A stretch of 64,000 nt of DNA, taken from assembly GCF_014696105.1 (NCBI RefSeq), contig NZ_JACJPO010000052.1, positions 1 to 64,000 of the forward strand. The letters run 5' to 3'. The notes under the pieces are model-generated. The model did not search any database, was not told the origin of the DNA, and worked only from the letters and a program-made list of their open reading frames with translations. Position numbers and translations under genes: made by a program. Shown in pieces: positions 25,338-34,920 of the stretch (the first letter of the stretch is position 1; every line of letters begins with the position of its first letter). The DNA comes from Microcoleus sp. FACHB-1515 (GTDB lineage: Bacteria; Cyanobacteriota; Cyanobacteriia; Elainellales; Elainellaceae).

Positions 25338-26315
25338 TTAGAAATTCATTTCTGCGGCTTGAACGCGCTCGACCTGCTTTTTCTTGAGAACCAGCATGAT
25401 TTGCGAAAGCGTCACGGCTCCCAAAAAGGCCATCAGACCTTTGATGCGGTTGGGACTTTGCAGCACAATTTCAGAATCAATCTGGCCGAAGCCGCCGACA
25501 TTCGGATTGTCAGTCAGCGGTGCGCCGTTGGCAACTTCATCACCTTCTGCGACGATCAGTTCGGGTCCGGGGGGAATAGTTTCCGTCACGGCATCGCCGG
25601 ATTCGGGCGCGATCGATACTTCATAGCCGCCGCCATCGGTTTTGGTGACGCTGGCGATCGTTCCAGCTACCGAAGCGCTGTAGACCGTATTGTTGCTTTT
25701 TTCTCCGGTCGGGTAAACTTGTCCGCGTCCACGATTCCCGCCGACGTGAACCGAATATTTACCGAAGTGGATATTCTTGTTGGTGTTCGGGTCGGGCGAG
25801 AGAATTGGGAAGACAATTTCCTGATATTGATCGCCAGGGATGGGACCCACCAGCACCCAATTGTCATGCACGTCGCTGTAGTTCTGGAAGAGATAGCTGG
25901 GACCGACTTCTTCCTTCATTTCTTCGGGAATGCGGTCTTCCGGGGCGATCTTGAAGCCTTCCGGCAGCATCAGCACGGCTCCGACGTTGAGCGGGCCTTT
26001 GGAGCCGTCAGCCTGCACCTGCTGAACGCTGGTGTCGTAGGGAATTTTGACAACGGCTTTGAACACGCTGTCGGGCAGAACCGACTGCGGCACTTCCACT
26101 TCGGTTGGCTTTGCGCCTAAGTGACAGTTGGCGCAGACGATGCGGCCTGTGGCTTCGCGGGGATTTTCGTAGTTTTGCTGTGCCCAGAAGGGGTAGGCTT
26201 GGGCAGCTTGCGGCTGGAGCCAGTCGCCTGTGAGGATCAAGCCGATCGACACGATCGCCACCAGTGCGGCTTTGGCGATCGAACGAAGCGGCAGCTTTGA
26301 CCAAATTGCTTTCAT
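25338..26315 (-). CDS. petA: Cytochrome f
   Basis: Cytochrome f is the c-type cytochrome of the b6f complex and passes electrons from the Rieske centre to plastocyanin or cytochrome c6. It has 325 residues. The signal peptide ends AQA40, so the mature protein starts at Tyr41, whose amino group is an axial heme ligand. The heme site is CANCH (61-65). The lumenal domain has the usual [20 protein letters not shown] stretch, and a C-terminal helix ([20 protein letters not shown]) anchors it. It lies 43 bp after petC on the same strand. Confidence 0.99.
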   Translation of the reverse strand: MKAIWSKLPLRSIAKAALVAIVSIGLILTGDWLQPQAAQAYPFWAQQNYENPREATGRIVCANCHLGAKPTEVEVPQSVLPDSVFKAVVKIPYDTSVQQVQADGSKGPLNVGAVLMLPEGFKIAPEDRIPEEMKEEVGPSYLFQNYSDVHDNWVLVGPIPGDQYQEIVFPILSPDPNTNKNIHFGKYSVHVGGNRGRGQVYPTGEKSNNTVYSASVAGTIASVTKTDGGGYEVSIAPESGDAVTETIPPGPELIVAEGDEVANGAPLTDNPNVGGFGQIDSEIVLQSPNRIKGLMAFLGAVTLSQIMLVLKKKQVERVQAAEMNF

Positions 26316-26358
26316 GGAATTGTGTTCACCAAGGATGCAGGATTTTCAATATCGGAAG

Positions 26359-26901
26359 TTATGCCCACCAGGGATCTTCGCCCGTGCGGAAGTCTTGCTC
26401 TGTCCAGGGAGTCAGCGCGATTTTGCCGTCTTCGTTGACGTTGGCGTGGACAAGAGCCAGTGACAGTGGGGCGGGACCGCGCACGACTTTGCCTTCGCTG
26501 TTGTATTGCGAGCCGTGACAGGGGCACATAAATTTGTTTTCTGCCGCATTCCAGGGCACAACGCAGCCCAAGTGGGTGCAAACGGCGTTGATGCCGTAGT
26601 CGGCGATCGCGCCTTCGTTTTCAACCACGATGTAGGTCGGGTCGCCTTTGAGTCCTTGCGCGAGGGTGCGATCGCCTGCGACATGCGTTTTCAGGAACTC
26701 GCTGACGACAATATCGTTACCGAGCGCATCCTTCGCCATGACGCCGCCGCCCGCGCCACCGCTCACAGGCGGAATGAAGTATTTAATGACGGGATAAAGC
26801 GCCCCCAAAGCCGTTCCGGTTACGGCTCCAAAGGTGAGCAGATTCATAAATTGGCGACGCCCCATATCGGGCACATCGGGAGTTCCAGAAGCTTGAGCCA
26901 T
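26359..26901 (-). CDS. petC: Cytochrome b6f Rieske iron-sulfur protein
   Basis: This 180-residue protein carries the 2Fe-2S centre of the b6f complex. The cluster ligands are Cys108, His110 (CTHLGC) and Cys126, His129 (CPCHGSQY); Cys113 and Cys128 form the supporting disulfide. The N-terminus has RR at 15-16 ([17 protein letters not shown]) and an uncleaved helix, the usual Tat-type signal anchor of cyanobacterial Rieske proteins. tatC lies about 700 bp away. A glycine-rich hinge (GGAGGG, 48-53) follows. It is the first gene of petC-petA. Confidence 0.99.
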   Translation of the reverse strand: MAQASGTPDVPDMGRRQFMNLLTFGAVTGTALGALYPVIKYFIPPVSGGAGGGVMAKDALGNDIVVSEFLKTHVAGDRTLAQGLKGDPTYIVVENEGAIADYGINAVCTHLGCVVPWNAAENKFMCPCHGSQYNSEGKVVRGPAPLSLALVHANVNEDGKIALTPWTEQDFRTGEDPWWA

Positions 26902-26984
26902 ACTTTAGACCGCAACAAGAGAAGTGGAAAAAACAGCAGTTTAGCCAGGTCGCGATCGCGCTTGCTTGTGAAAGGAGAATTTCT

Positions 26985-27152
26985 ATGTCAAATTCAAGCC
27001 AAGCAGCACGTTTAATCAACCGTATGCAGACTGACGCAAGCGGCATTTCACCGCAAGAAAAGCCTCGCCCCTTGACCATTGCTTTAAAGAACGGCCAGCG
27101 GTTTACAGTTTTTCTAAAAGTATTATTACATTACTCAGAATCAGTATCATAG
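26985..27152 (+). CDS. Possible 55-residue small protein, divergent from petC
   Basis: The ATG at 26985 follows AAAGGAG at ideal spacing, among the better ribosome sites in the window. The frame gives 55 codons: MSNSSQAARLINRMQTDASG, then ISPQEKPRPLTIALKNGQRF and TVFLKVLLHYSESVS. The peptide is soluble and slightly basic. It starts 84 bp from the divergent petC start. I recognise no family. The ribosome site is the main support, and chance cannot be excluded. Confidence 0.35.
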   Translation: MSNSSQAARLINRMQTDASGISPQEKPRPLTIALKNGQRFTVFLKVLLHYSESVS

Positions 27153-27210
27153 CCTCAGCCACGAGGAATTCTGTTTGTAAAGAAATGTAAAAAATTGAGA
27201 TATTTTTGCA

Positions 27211-27528
27211 ATGACTGGACAAGAACTACATCAAGTTCTACTGGAGAAGTGGGGGCGCTCTTACGATATTCAAATTCGCCGCACACAGGGCAAGATTTTT
27301 GTGCAAATTATGTGGCGCTATTTGGAACAAAAATCGTTTCCGCTTAGCGAAGCCGATTATTTTGACCATCTTGAGACAGTCGCCAACTATCTCAACGCTT
27401 GGGGCAGCGCGTTCCAAGTGCAGGAGTTTATCGAGCAAACTCGCGATCGCCCCCGGCAGGGCAAAGCCGTCAGCATCCCGATCGACTTGGGCGATCGCGC
27501 CTCGGAGTGGATGCTAGAGGAGTTTTGA
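27211..27528 (+). CDS. DUF3067 protein
   Basis: This 105-residue soluble protein matches the DUF3067 family found in cyanobacteria and plastid-bearing eukaryotes: MTGQELHQVLLEKWGRSYDI, QIMWRYLEQKSFPLSEADY (in part) and a C-terminal GDRASEWMLEEF. Function is not established. It lies between the petC and tatC genes on the opposite strand and converges on tatC with a 46-bp gap. I see no strong ribosome site before the ATG. Confidence 0.85.
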   Translation: MTGQELHQVLLEKWGRSYDIQIRRTQGKIFVQIMWRYLEQKSFPLSEADYFDHLETVANYLNAWGSAFQVQEFIEQTRDRPRQGKAVSIPIDLGDRASEWMLEEF

Positions 27529-27574
27529 AGGCGATCGCGCCCCGTTGCGCCCCGAACTTTAGTTCAGGGCGGCT

Positions 27575-28378
27575 CTAACGTCCAATCAGCACCACTAGGC
27601 CAACGCCGCCGAAGTAAAGAAACAGCACGGCTCCGGCCAGCAGGCTTTGTGTAATGGGATCGGTCGATGGCGTCAGCACTGCACCCAGAACAACCGCGCC
27701 CAGCAGCACATACTTCCAGCCTGCGAGCATTTGTTTGGATCTGACGATGCCAATCAGACCGAGCAGCATTTGAATCACCGGAATTTGAAAGGCAAGTCCG
27801 GTACTGAACATCAGCAGCAGAACAAACTCGAAGTAGCGATCGATCGACCAAAGCTGCTCGACCACATCGCCGCCGTAGTTGATGAAGAAGTTCAGCGCGG
27901 CGGGGATCAAGGCAACGTAGGCAAACGCGATTCCGGCCACAAACAGAATGCTTGACCCAAAAACGATCGGCGCGACAAATCTTCGTTCCCGCCTGGTCAG
28001 TCCGGGTAGGACAAATTGAATAATCTGGTACAGCACAAACGGACTGGCGAGCAGGAGGCCGCTGTAGCCTGCAACTTTAATTGAGACGAAGAAGTATTCG
28101 CCCGGAGCAAGCTGCAAGAACTTCACGCCCTGCGCGGGCACTTCAAGCAGGCCGACGATTTTGTTGACGACGCTGAAGCAGCCGATGATGCAGACTACGA
28201 TCGCTACGATCGCGTAAAAAATTCGCTGCCTGAGTTCTTCAAGATGGTCAAACAGCGACATCTCCACGTCATCGACCAGTTCATCATCCGGGTCGATGGC
28301 TGGCTGAGGCTTCGGTTCAGCAGCGGGGATCGTGCTGGTCGGCTCGGTTGCAGGTTCGAGTTCAGAAGGCGCGGTCAT
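27575..28378 (-). CDS. tatC: Sec-independent (Tat) translocase subunit TatC
   Basis: TatC is the receptor subunit that recognises twin-arginine signals. The protein has 267 residues: a Pro/Glu-rich N-terminal extension of about 40 residues, then six membrane helices. Family motifs are [18 protein letters not shown], the first loop with [25 protein letters not shown] with TRRERR, and the late [14 protein letters not shown] stretch. It lies on the same strand as petC-petA, separated by the opposite-strand DUF3067 gene. The Rieske protein and the exported carbonic anhydrase in this window are plausible substrates. Confidence 0.97.
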   Translation of the reverse strand: MTAPSELEPATEPTSTIPAAEPKPQPAIDPDDELVDDVEMSLFDHLEELRQRIFYAIVAIVVCIIGCFSVVNKIVGLLEVPAQGVKFLQLAPGEYFFVSIKVAGYSGLLLASPFVLYQIIQFVLPGLTRRERRFVAPIVFGSSILFVAGIAFAYVALIPAALNFFINYGGDVVEQLWSIDRYFEFVLLLMFSTGLAFQIPVIQMLLGLIGIVRSKQMLAGWKYVLLGAVVLGAVLTPSTDPITQSLLAGAVLFLYFGGVGLVVLIGR

Positions 28379-28637
28379 GGATTCGCTTCACGTCCAGATT
28401 TGATGTCTATTCTATCTGGTTGGCTCGATCGCGGGAACGAGATTGCTTTGGTGCAGCAGAAACAGGCGTCCTCCTGCTGAAATTACTGGCGTACATTTAC
28501 GGATTCGTTCATTTTGGCCGCGTAGATTTCCGTAAAGTTGCTCATTTCAGGCTTCGGCAATTTTCTTATGATTCGGTCAGCTTGATGTTTGGCAGCTTTG
28601 CCCATCTTATCAACGGTCATCTTGCAGTTAAACCGCT

Positions 28638-28916
28638 ATGCTGAACACTGAGTCTAACGGTATTCCTTATCACGGCTGGCTGGTCGAGGTTGTCGCCTGC
28701 CGCAACCGCTATAGTTTTCGCTGCTACTGCTCTGAGCTAGAAGGATTTCACGAAGACGGCTCGACCTACCGCACATACCAGTCTGCACTGAAGGCCGGAT
28801 ATTATTTTATCGATCGCGAAACGGCTCTCGCTGCTTTGATTCATGCACTCGAAGAACTCATGCGCGATCGCAAAATTAGTCTGGAAGAATATTGGAACCT
28901 CGCAAACTTCTGGTGA
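28638..28916 (+). CDS. Conserved hypothetical protein, 92 residues
   Basis: This small soluble protein (MLNTESNGIPYHGWLVEVVA start) has a beta-rich first half with several Tyr, Cys and Arg (RNRYSFRCYCSELEGF) and a helical second half (DRETALAALIHALEELMRDR, then KISLEEYWNLANFW). Similar short proteins are frequent in cyanobacteria, but I can assign no function. It stands alone between tatC and a palindromic repeat. Confidence 0.6.
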   Translation: MLNTESNGIPYHGWLVEVVACRNRYSFRCYCSELEGFHEDGSTYRTYQSALKAGYYFIDRETALAALIHALEELMRDRKISLEEYWNLANFW

Positions 28917-29011
28917 TTGAGATTGGTTCAGCGCGATCAAGCCACAAGCGAAATGGCGATCGGGTGATGAACAATCGATTGCCATTTCGCTTTAGGACTG
29001 ACGCATCAGCA

Positions 29012-29135
29012 CCAGGAAATTCGCTTCCTGGCTCAAAGCTTAAATCCATTGAAACGGATTAAGCCTGGTAAACCAACCCATTTGAATGGGTTTTCGCTTT
29101 CAGCCGGAACTTGAGTTCACGGCTTTTGCGTAAGT
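29012..29135. repeat. Palindromic intergenic repeat, copy 1
   Basis: Three short palindromes follow each other: CCAGGAAattcgcTTCCTGG (29012-29031), AATCCattgaaaCGGATT (29043-29060) and AACCCAtttgaaTGGGTT (29075-29092), then TTTCGCTTTCAGCCGG. The second and third, with the TTTTCGCTTT phrase, recur near 55392-55530. This looks like a REP-type dispersed element. Confidence 0.65.
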
Positions 29136-29165
29136 TGTGTCGCCTGTGTTAACAAAACCTCGTCT

Positions 29166-29789
29166 CTAGCGTGTGCCGAACAAACCTGGCGTAAATGACA
29201 TCACGAGCGCGACCAGTGCGCCAAAGGAAACGAGCGTCAGCCAAACTTGCAGTGAACCGATTTGCTTCTCGACCGTGCGGAGGTTCGATCGCGTATTGCG
29301 TAAGGCAACGTCAAGCTTTTCGACATAAGTTGGCGGAATTGCAGTTGGTTTGATCGATTCAATTTGGCGATCGAGTTCGGATTGCAGGCGAATTTCAAGT
29401 TCATTCAGGGCAGCCGCGATCGCGTCCTGCTGGCGTTCGTGCGCTTCGAGCATAATGTGCGATCGCTGCTCTAGCTCTTGCCTGAGTGCTTGAATTTGCT
29501 GTTCCATTTCGCTCAAACGGCGATCGAAGGTTTTTTGCTCGGTTTGAAGGGGCGCTAGTTCGCTGTGCAGCTTTGCTTCAATCGCTTCCAAGCGGCTATC
29601 AAGCTGCGGCTGAAGCTTGGCAAGTGCGACATTGTGGCGATCGATCGATTCTTCCAAGCGGCGGTGCGTCTGAGTCAGCCCGACAAACTGCTGCTGTACC
29701 TGCACGAGTTCATCAAAAACGCGAAACGACTGCTGCAACTGCCGTTCGAGGTCTGCAAGTTCCTGTTCAACACGAGTCACTTCGATCAT
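29166..29789 (-). CDS. Coiled-coil protein with C-terminal membrane anchor
   Basis: This 207-residue protein is almost entirely heptad-rich coiled coil (about residues 1-135, rich in Gln, Glu and Leu). A helix with basic spacing follows, then one transmembrane segment near the C-terminus (LTLVSFGALVALVMSFTPGL). The ATG has GGAG at good spacing. It begins 12 bp after the stop of the response-regulator gene, so the two are probably cotranscribed. Tail-anchored coiled coils often organise complexes at the membrane. No family is recognised. Confidence 0.72.
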   Translation of the reverse strand: MIEVTRVEQELADLERQLQQSFRVFDELVQVQQQFVGLTQTHRRLEESIDRHNVALAKLQPQLDSRLEAIEAKLHSELAPLQTEQKTFDRRLSEMEQQIQALRQELEQRSHIMLEAHERQQDAIAAALNELEIRLQSELDRQIESIKPTAIPPTYVEKLDVALRNTRSNLRTVEKQIGSLQVWLTLVSFGALVALVMSFTPGLFGTR

Positions 29790-29801
29790 GAAAGGCTCCG
29801 T

Positions 29802-30794
29802 TCAAAGAGTGAGAGGTGGAATGGCATCAAAACCGCTTTGAAGCGCGGCTAGCTTTGGGGCAAGCTCGATCGTGTAATCGCAAATAAGCTGCATCGCGCG
29901 AATGCGCCACAGCAAGCACAGCGATCGATACAGCGGTGAATCCGTGCCAGATCGATCGGCGGCTTCTGCTAGCAGAAACGGCCAGTCGTCTGCCCAAGGA
30001 CTGCCCGACTGCGTGAGCCAAGCTGCCGCCGCATCCGCATTGATGCAACATCCTTCGCGATAAAACAGCAGCAGCCCGGCTGGAGGAAGCTGCTGGCGCA
30101 CGCCTTCCTCAAAGCCAAACTTGAGATAGAGCAAGGCCGAGCCGGGCTGACGGCTGCGGTGAATCAGCGCACCTGATAGATACAAAGCTGCCAAACTAGT
30201 CGATCGCGTTTCTAGGTATTGTTCCAGAAAAGCCAACAGCGGCGTTGCGAGGGCATGGGCGATCGCATCTTCCACCAACTTCGGCAGCGCCTCAACATCA
30301 AAATGCTCTAGCAGCAAGCGAAAATCTGCATCTGAAAGCTTCAGCGCAGCCAGGTCAAACATGGCGCTTGGACGAGGTTCGACGACGCGATCGACAATTT
30401 TCTCGACCAGTCCTGGCCCCATCTGGCTGTGCCCGCGCTGCACTAAGCGAACCGTATCAATCAAATCGGCAGCGGTTGAATTCTTGAGCAAATAGCCTTT
30501 TGCACCTGCTCGCAGCGCGTTCGCCAGATACGCTTCATCGTCGTGACTGCTGAGGACGATGACTTTGGTTTTGGGAAAGCGCTGGTGGATCACTTGCGTT
30601 GCGGCGATTCCGTTCATTCCCGGCATCTCGATATCGCACAAGACCAAATCCGGACGGAGGGCGGCGACTTGCTCGATCGCTCGCTGACCGCTATCTGCGG
30701 TGCCCACCACCTGAAAATCAGGTGCTTGCTCCAACAGTAGAGTCATCGAATCTCGAATCATCGCTTGGTCGTCAACCAGGAGAATCTGAATCAT
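29802..30794 (-). CDS. Response regulator with unrecognised C-terminal domain
   Basis: The start is the ATG at 30794, giving MIQILLVDDQAMIRDSMTLL. Residues 1-120 are a NarL-type receiver with acidic pocket Asp8-Asp9, phospho-acceptor Asp54 (LCDIEMPGMNG) and Lys104 (GYLLKNS). The remaining about 200 residues contain no LuxR helix-turn-helix. They are helical, with Leu- and Ala-rich stretches (RLLLEHFDVEALPKLVEDAI, GSALLYLKFGFEEGVRQQL) and a CC pair (EGCCINADAAAAW). The output is probably protein binding. The gene is 12 bp upstream of the coiled-coil membrane protein. No kinase is adjacent. Confidence 0.8.
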   Translation of the reverse strand: MIQILLVDDQAMIRDSMTLLLEQAPDFQVVGTADSGQRAIEQVAALRPDLVLCDIEMPGMNGIAATQVIHQRFPKTKVIVLSSHDDEAYLANALRAGAKGYLLKNSTAADLIDTVRLVQRGHSQMGPGLVEKIVDRVVEPRPSAMFDLAALKLSDADFRLLLEHFDVEALPKLVEDAIAHALATPLLAFLEQYLETRSTSLAALYLSGALIHRSRQPGSALLYLKFGFEEGVRQQLPPAGLLLFYREGCCINADAAAAWLTQSGSPWADDWPFLLAEAADRSGTDSPLYRSLCLLWRIRAMQLICDYTIELAPKLAALQSGFDAIPPLTL

Positions 30795-31758
30795 GCAAAG
30801 TCGTGTGAGAAGTAACAGGCAGCAGGCGGCAGTTGAGCATTCGGCTAGCTTCTTCAGAACCCAACTCGGTGAATGCACGGAAAGCCTAATTCCTTTAACA
30901 AGCAGCCCGATCGCCATCAGGAAAATCAGTGATTTTGGTGTATGTTGTCGTGTTTGGCAAGCGAACTGTAAAGCTGCTATGAAGCGAATCAGGATTCGCG
31001 GTTCAAGTTCCAGCGATCGTGCCAGCTACATCGCAATGACAGCAGCGATGGAATGAGTGCTGGTCGATCGCAATTTGGGCTGAGTGGACGGTAGTGGCAA
31101 TGTGAGCTTGATAAGCATGATTGGCTGCTGGAATTTTTCGATCGCGCCGTTGCTGCCGAGTTTCTCAAACCCAAACTGCGCTCGATCGCATGATTGCCTC
31201 TTACTGCTTAGGTGCCTAAAGCGAGATGTTGAAGCAGTACCCAAAGGTTCGGCTTTCGCGCTGTAATGCCCCTACCCGCGATCGTCCGGCGTTCTGCGAC
31301 TATAGAAATACGGATGGAGTTAGAGTATGGTCACAACAAATGACTCGATCGAGAGGTGTCGAGCAAACAATTGTGAAATTAGACTGTGGAACTACGCTAA
31401 ATCGGTCGCGTCCTCGCTAATATCTAGGCTTGTTCGTCTGGCGACTTGCCACACTGACCTGAGCCGATCATAGCAGGTTCGGTAAATACACCTTCTACTC
31501 CTTGTCCACCTCTTTACTCTATCTTCAAGTTGCCTTATTATAAATTTAAGCAAAGTCATACTGATTTCGACTTTCCTCCGCGTGAGGAAGCCATACGGCC
31601 AGCCCTCTGCACCCACCGATCGCTGGCGTTCATTCATCTCGATTTCTGATTCGCTACATCTCGATCGATATTCTTCTAGCTTTCATTTCTTTTGCAAGCT
31701 GAGTTTTCAGCTTCTACTCCGGTTCCCAACAAGCTTCTAGTTAAGGTTCATCAGTTCC
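30795..31758. other. Long intergenic region upstream of sigma factor gene
   Basis: Nearly 1 kb carries no gene I can support. It is between divergent genes, so it holds both promoters. A short frame ending near 31190 (EFFDRAVAAEFLKPKLRSIA) could be a relic of a lost gene, but no family is recognised. The part from about 31480 to 31700 is AT-rich and may be the sigma factor's promoter and long leader. No RNA gene or terminator was found. Confidence 0.5.
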
Positions 31759-32754
31759 ATGCCAACAGCCAACACGACCCCCACAAAAGCCAAAGCAGCC
31801 GCCAAGCCGATGTTCACCGCCGACATGGTGCGTACCTACCTGCACGAAATTGGGCGCGTGCCGCTGCTGACTCACGAGCAAGAAATCGTCTTCGGCAAGC
31901 AAGTTCAGCAGATGATGTCGCTGCTTGAAACGAAGGAAAAGCTGACTGCCAAGCTCGATCGCGAGCCGACCGATGCGGAATGGGCAGAAGCTGCCAAGCT
32001 CGGCGACGCTGAATTGCGGCAGGCGATTCGCTTGGGCACTCGCGCCAAGCAGAAGATGATCGAAGCCAACCTGCGTTTGGTGGTGGCGATCGCCAAGAAG
32101 TACCAAAAGCGTAATCTGGAATTTCTCGATCTAATTCAGGAAGGCACACTTGGCCTTGAGCGCGGCGTTGAGAAGTTTGACCCGACGCGCGGCTACAAGT
32201 TCTCGACCTATGCCTACTGGTGGATTCGTCAGGCGATTACGCGGGCGATCGCACAGCAGGCTCGCACGATTCGTCTGCCGATTCACATCACCGAGAAGCT
32301 CAACAAGATCAAGAAAGTCCAGCGCGAATTGACGCAGCAGTTGGGTCACAGCCCGACTCCAGTTGAGATCGCCAAGGCGCTTGAGCTGGAGCCTGCCCAA
32401 ATTCGCGAGTTTCTGATCATGGCGCGTCAGCCTGTTTCGCTCGATCTCAAGGTCGGCGACAATCAGGATACCGAGCTGCAAGACCTGCTCGAAGACGAAG
32501 GCGCATCGCCCGAAACCTACACCGTGCAGGAATCGCTCCGCCAAGACCTCGAAGGCTTGCTCTCTGAGCTAACTCCGCAACAGCGCGAAGTCCTCACCTT
32601 GCGCTTTGGTCTCAACGATGGCAACGAGCTTTCGCTGGCCAAAGTCGGCCAGCGGATGAACATTAGCCGCGAGCGCGTTCGTCAGCTTGAGCGCCAAGCC
32701 CTTGACCATCTGCGTCGCCGCAAAGCCAATGTGCGCGGCTACCTGACTGCTTAA
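31759..32754 (+). CDS. Group 2 sigma-70 factor (RpoD-like)
   Basis: This 331-residue sigma factor has a short N-terminal extension without region 1.1, then region 1.2 ([20 protein letters not shown]). Region 2 ([20 protein letters not shown] and [15 protein letters not shown]), region 3 and region 4.2 ([20 protein letters not shown]) follow. This is the architecture of cyanobacterial group 2 factors of the SigB/SigC/SigD kind, which retarget RNA polymerase under stress or light changes. I cannot tell which one from sequence alone. Two hairpins follow the gene. Confidence 0.93.
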   Translation: MPTANTTPTKAKAAAKPMFTADMVRTYLHEIGRVPLLTHEQEIVFGKQVQQMMSLLETKEKLTAKLDREPTDAEWAEAAKLGDAELRQAIRLGTRAKQKMIEANLRLVVAIAKKYQKRNLEFLDLIQEGTLGLERGVEKFDPTRGYKFSTYAYWWIRQAITRAIAQQARTIRLPIHITEKLNKIKKVQRELTQQLGHSPTPVEIAKALELEPAQIREFLIMARQPVSLDLKVGDNQDTELQDLLEDEGASPETYTVQESLRQDLEGLLSELTPQQREVLTLRFGLNDGNELSLAKVGQRMNISRERVRQLERQALDHLRRRKANVRGYLTA

Positions 32755-32761
32755 TCGCGTT

Positions 32762-32846
32762 GCCGGATGCTCGATCGCCTCCGAGTCGAGCATCCGGCTA
32801 CATATATTCCTTTGAACGCGCTCCTGCTCTGCAAGGAGCGCTTTTT
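32762..32846 (+). terminator. Tandem hairpins after sigma factor gene
   Basis: GCCGGATGCTCGA (32762-32774) pairs perfectly with TCGAGCATCCGGC (32786-32798) but has no T run. A second stem, GCGCTCCT (32818-32825) with AGGAGCGC (32834-32841), is followed by TTTTT and looks like the real terminator. Confidence 0.85.
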
Positions 32847-32889
32847 GCGGATTGAGGAGGGCGATCGCCCGCAGGCAGAAACCGCTGGT

Positions 32890-33309
32890 TCAATTGGCTT
32901 CTTGGGTTTCTAGCATTTGCAGCACTCGTCGCACTTCTTCTGGCGAAACATTTGCCTGCAACGCTCCCCAGCAGTGTCCTTCGCTGCCGCTTAAAGCTTG
33001 AGTTTGCAACTGACGCAGTGCCCCGATGCAGGAAGGACAGTCACAGCCAAACAGCGTGACTGCTGCATCGCTTTCTGCCTCGCTAAAATCCGTATTGGGC
33101 GTTTGCAGCAAATCGAACGAATCACTCAAGTTCTTCGTGTGAGTCAGCCGAACAGAGTGCGTCTTGGCCTCAACCGGAGCGCAGGAAGCTTGGGTGCTCG
33201 GTTCGGCTGGCACTTCAGTCGCCGAAGCAACACCCACCATCAGCGAAGTCATCAAAACTGAACTGGCAACCGTTGGAATTGCGAACAGGTTTAGCAGCAG
33301 TTTGTGCAT
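32890..33309 (-). CDS. Small exported protein with CxCPxC motif
   Basis: The ATG at 33309 gives a 139-residue protein; GAGGAG lies upstream. It has a signal peptide (LLLNLFAIPTVASSVLMTSL through ASA) and a mature part of about 105 residues with six cysteines. One is in ASCAPVEA, three are in GCDCPSCIGALRQLQ, one in GHCWGAL. The CDCPSC cluster could bind a metal or form a redox pair. The tail is helical (SPEEVRRVLQMLETQ). No family is recognised. It is a convergent neighbour of the sigma factor gene. Confidence 0.65.
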   Translation of the reverse strand: MHKLLLNLFAIPTVASSVLMTSLMVGVASATEVPAEPSTQASCAPVEAKTHSVRLTHTKNLSDSFDLLQTPNTDFSEAESDAAVTLFGCDCPSCIGALRQLQTQALSGSEGHCWGALQANVSPEEVRRVLQMLETQEAN

Positions 33310-33516
33310 GACAGAGATACTCCTCAACTTTGATTAATTTGATTGAACAGAGTGCAGCAATAGCATAATTCGTCGAGGTTCGCTTGTGCCAGCGGTTCAT
33401 TTCAATCGAAATAATTGATGCTAATCAATGAATGGCGATCGCCAGGAAACCTCAGCATTCAGCAGGAAGTCATTTTTGTTAACGCTTTGAGCGCAATCAG
33501 TGAGGACGCAAAAGTG

Positions 33517-33879
33517 ATGCATCTTGTGCAAAGAATTTTTTGGAGTAGCGCAATTTTAGGAGCGACGATCGCACTCGTTCAACTACCTGTTTTGTCACAG
33601 CGATCGTTTCCAAATCCTTCTGATCTAGACAATATTTATCATGAAGATGAAAATTTGTCAGACGATGCGGATGTCTTTCCACGCATCGGAAGAATCGCCG
33701 GAGCAGAACATGAGCAAACAAATTGTCGTGTCGCGCCTTGGGGTCGCGTTGTGGCTTTGTTTGCTGGCAATTCGTTTGTGGAAATTGATCGTCGTCAGGT
33801 CGATCGCAACGGGGAATCTTGGTTTCATCAGGTCGATCGCAACTGTTGGATTCACGATCGTCGAATTGACTTGCTGTAG
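33517..33879 (+). CDS. Small exported SH3-like protein
   Basis: Starting at the ATG at 33517 (TGAGGAC upstream) gives 120 residues with a signal peptide (MHLVQRIFWSSAILGATIAL, ending near VLSQR). The mature part holds an acidic stretch and then CRVAPWGRVVALFAGNSFVE and IDRRQVDRNGESWFHQVDR, which read like a bacterial SH3 (SH3b) domain. Such domains often bind cell wall or peptide ligands. An upstream start at 33415 would bury the signal peptide and is less likely. Function unknown. Confidence 0.6.
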   Translation: MHLVQRIFWSSAILGATIALVQLPVLSQRSFPNPSDLDNIYHEDENLSDDADVFPRIGRIAGAEHEQTNCRVAPWGRVVALFAGNSFVEIDRRQVDRNGESWFHQVDRNCWIHDRRIDLL

Positions 33880-33973
33880 GATTTTCAGTCGTCAATTATC
33901 AAGAATTCAAAAAAATCAAATGAATTAAAATTTACAGTGTTTGCTGTTAATTGATGCTTCCTCCAAGTTGTGA

Positions 33974-34675
33974 TTATCGCATTGCCTGCGGCCCTGCCCA
34001 TACGTGATTTGCGGTGCGCCCATAGATAATCGGCTGGTCTTCAGACTGGGCAGCGATCGTGCGTCCGGTGAAATTGACTGACCACAGCGGCCAGCTTTCA
34101 TCGCCCATTTCGCCTGCTTGAAACAGCACATGGTTGGGCTGCAAGCGGCTCCAGCCCAGCAGAATCGCGCTGCTATAGGAAATGCGCGTCGGCGCGATCG
34201 TATGAGTGCGATTCATGGATTTATCCCAAATGACGGCGTAGTCTGAGGCGACGCTGCTGCAAAAGAGCGATTCAAATTCTCGTGCCAGCAAGCGATCGCT
34301 GGTAGCCGACCAGCCGATCGGAATCAAAATCGCGATCGTGCCTTGGGGATCGATCGTGTCTTGCTTGCTAAACGGATCGGATGAGAGCGGCGAAGAAGCA
34401 GCGATCGTCTGCAAGTCGCCTGTGTGCAAATTTTCGACAAACAAAACGCTGCTGACATGGCACTGTACCCAGTCCGAAACGGTTTGCATCTGAATCCGGC
34501 TGTAGGCGGCGTATTCACCATTGGGCGAAATCAGCGCTTGGCTGCGGTAGTAGTGCAGCTTGGGTTGGTTGGTTGCTTCGGCCTGCATTGCCAGCACCCA
34601 GTTCCAAGGAATTGGATGTGGGCTATTGAGCGGGTCAATCTGCATCGAGGTTGTCATGGCAGCAGAACCCTTCAT
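33974..34675 (-). CDS. Conserved hypothetical protein, beta-propeller-like
   Basis: This protein of about 230 residues has segments typical of beta-strand sheets with short turns (SQALISPNGEYAAYSRIQMQ, SSVLFVENLHTGDLQTIAAS, LGWSRLQPNHVLFQAGEMGD). They resemble WD40- or TolB-like blades, though no repeat count is clear. No signal peptide or membrane segment is seen. The start may be the ATG at 34675 or at 34657 (MTTSMQID); the latter has AAGGG about 10 bases upstream. I have the impression that relatives occur in other cyanobacteria. Function unknown. Confidence 0.65.
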   Translation of the reverse strand: MKGSAAMTTSMQIDPLNSPHPIPWNWVLAMQAEATNQPKLHYYRSQALISPNGEYAAYSRIQMQTVSDWVQCHVSSVLFVENLHTGDLQTIAASSPLSSDPFSKQDTIDPQGTIAILIPIGWSATSDRLLAREFESLFCSSVASDYAVIWDKSMNRTHTIAPTRISYSSAILLGWSRLQPNHVLFQAGEMGDESWPLWSVNFTGRTIAAQSEDQPIIYGRTANHVWAGPQAMR

Positions 34676-34920
34676 GAAAAAAATTGAGGTGATTCAGGTT
34701 AACAAATCGATCGCAAAACTGTCCGCCTTTGTGCCCTACCTGACATATTTTGTTGTGATGTGGCGGTAGACGGGCAGATCGAGACAGAATCGATCGCTGC
34801 AACTCACCCTGCACTCGGCTGTTGCCGACTTCCAACCTTTGATGCCCGTCACATGCTGCTGCGCTGAGTGTCCCCACTTGAGCTAGCATCACTAGATCAG
34901 GATTCGCCAGAGGTTGACGC

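Noticed and set aside
29012-29135. Possible CRISPR because of repeated short palindromes
   Set aside because: The palindromes differ from each other, spacers of constant length are lacking, and no cas gene is nearby. It fits a REP-type repeat.
31101-31196. Frame ending EFFDRAVAAEFLKPKLRSIA in the gap upstream of the sigma factor gene
   Set aside because: The composition looks protein-like, but I cannot match it to a family and no start is present, so I did not call a pseudogene.
34674-34769. 31-codon frame MKKIEVIQVNKSIAKLSAFV onward, with a hydrophobic end
   Set aside because: No ribosome site, overlaps the start of a divergent gene, and no known small membrane protein is matched.
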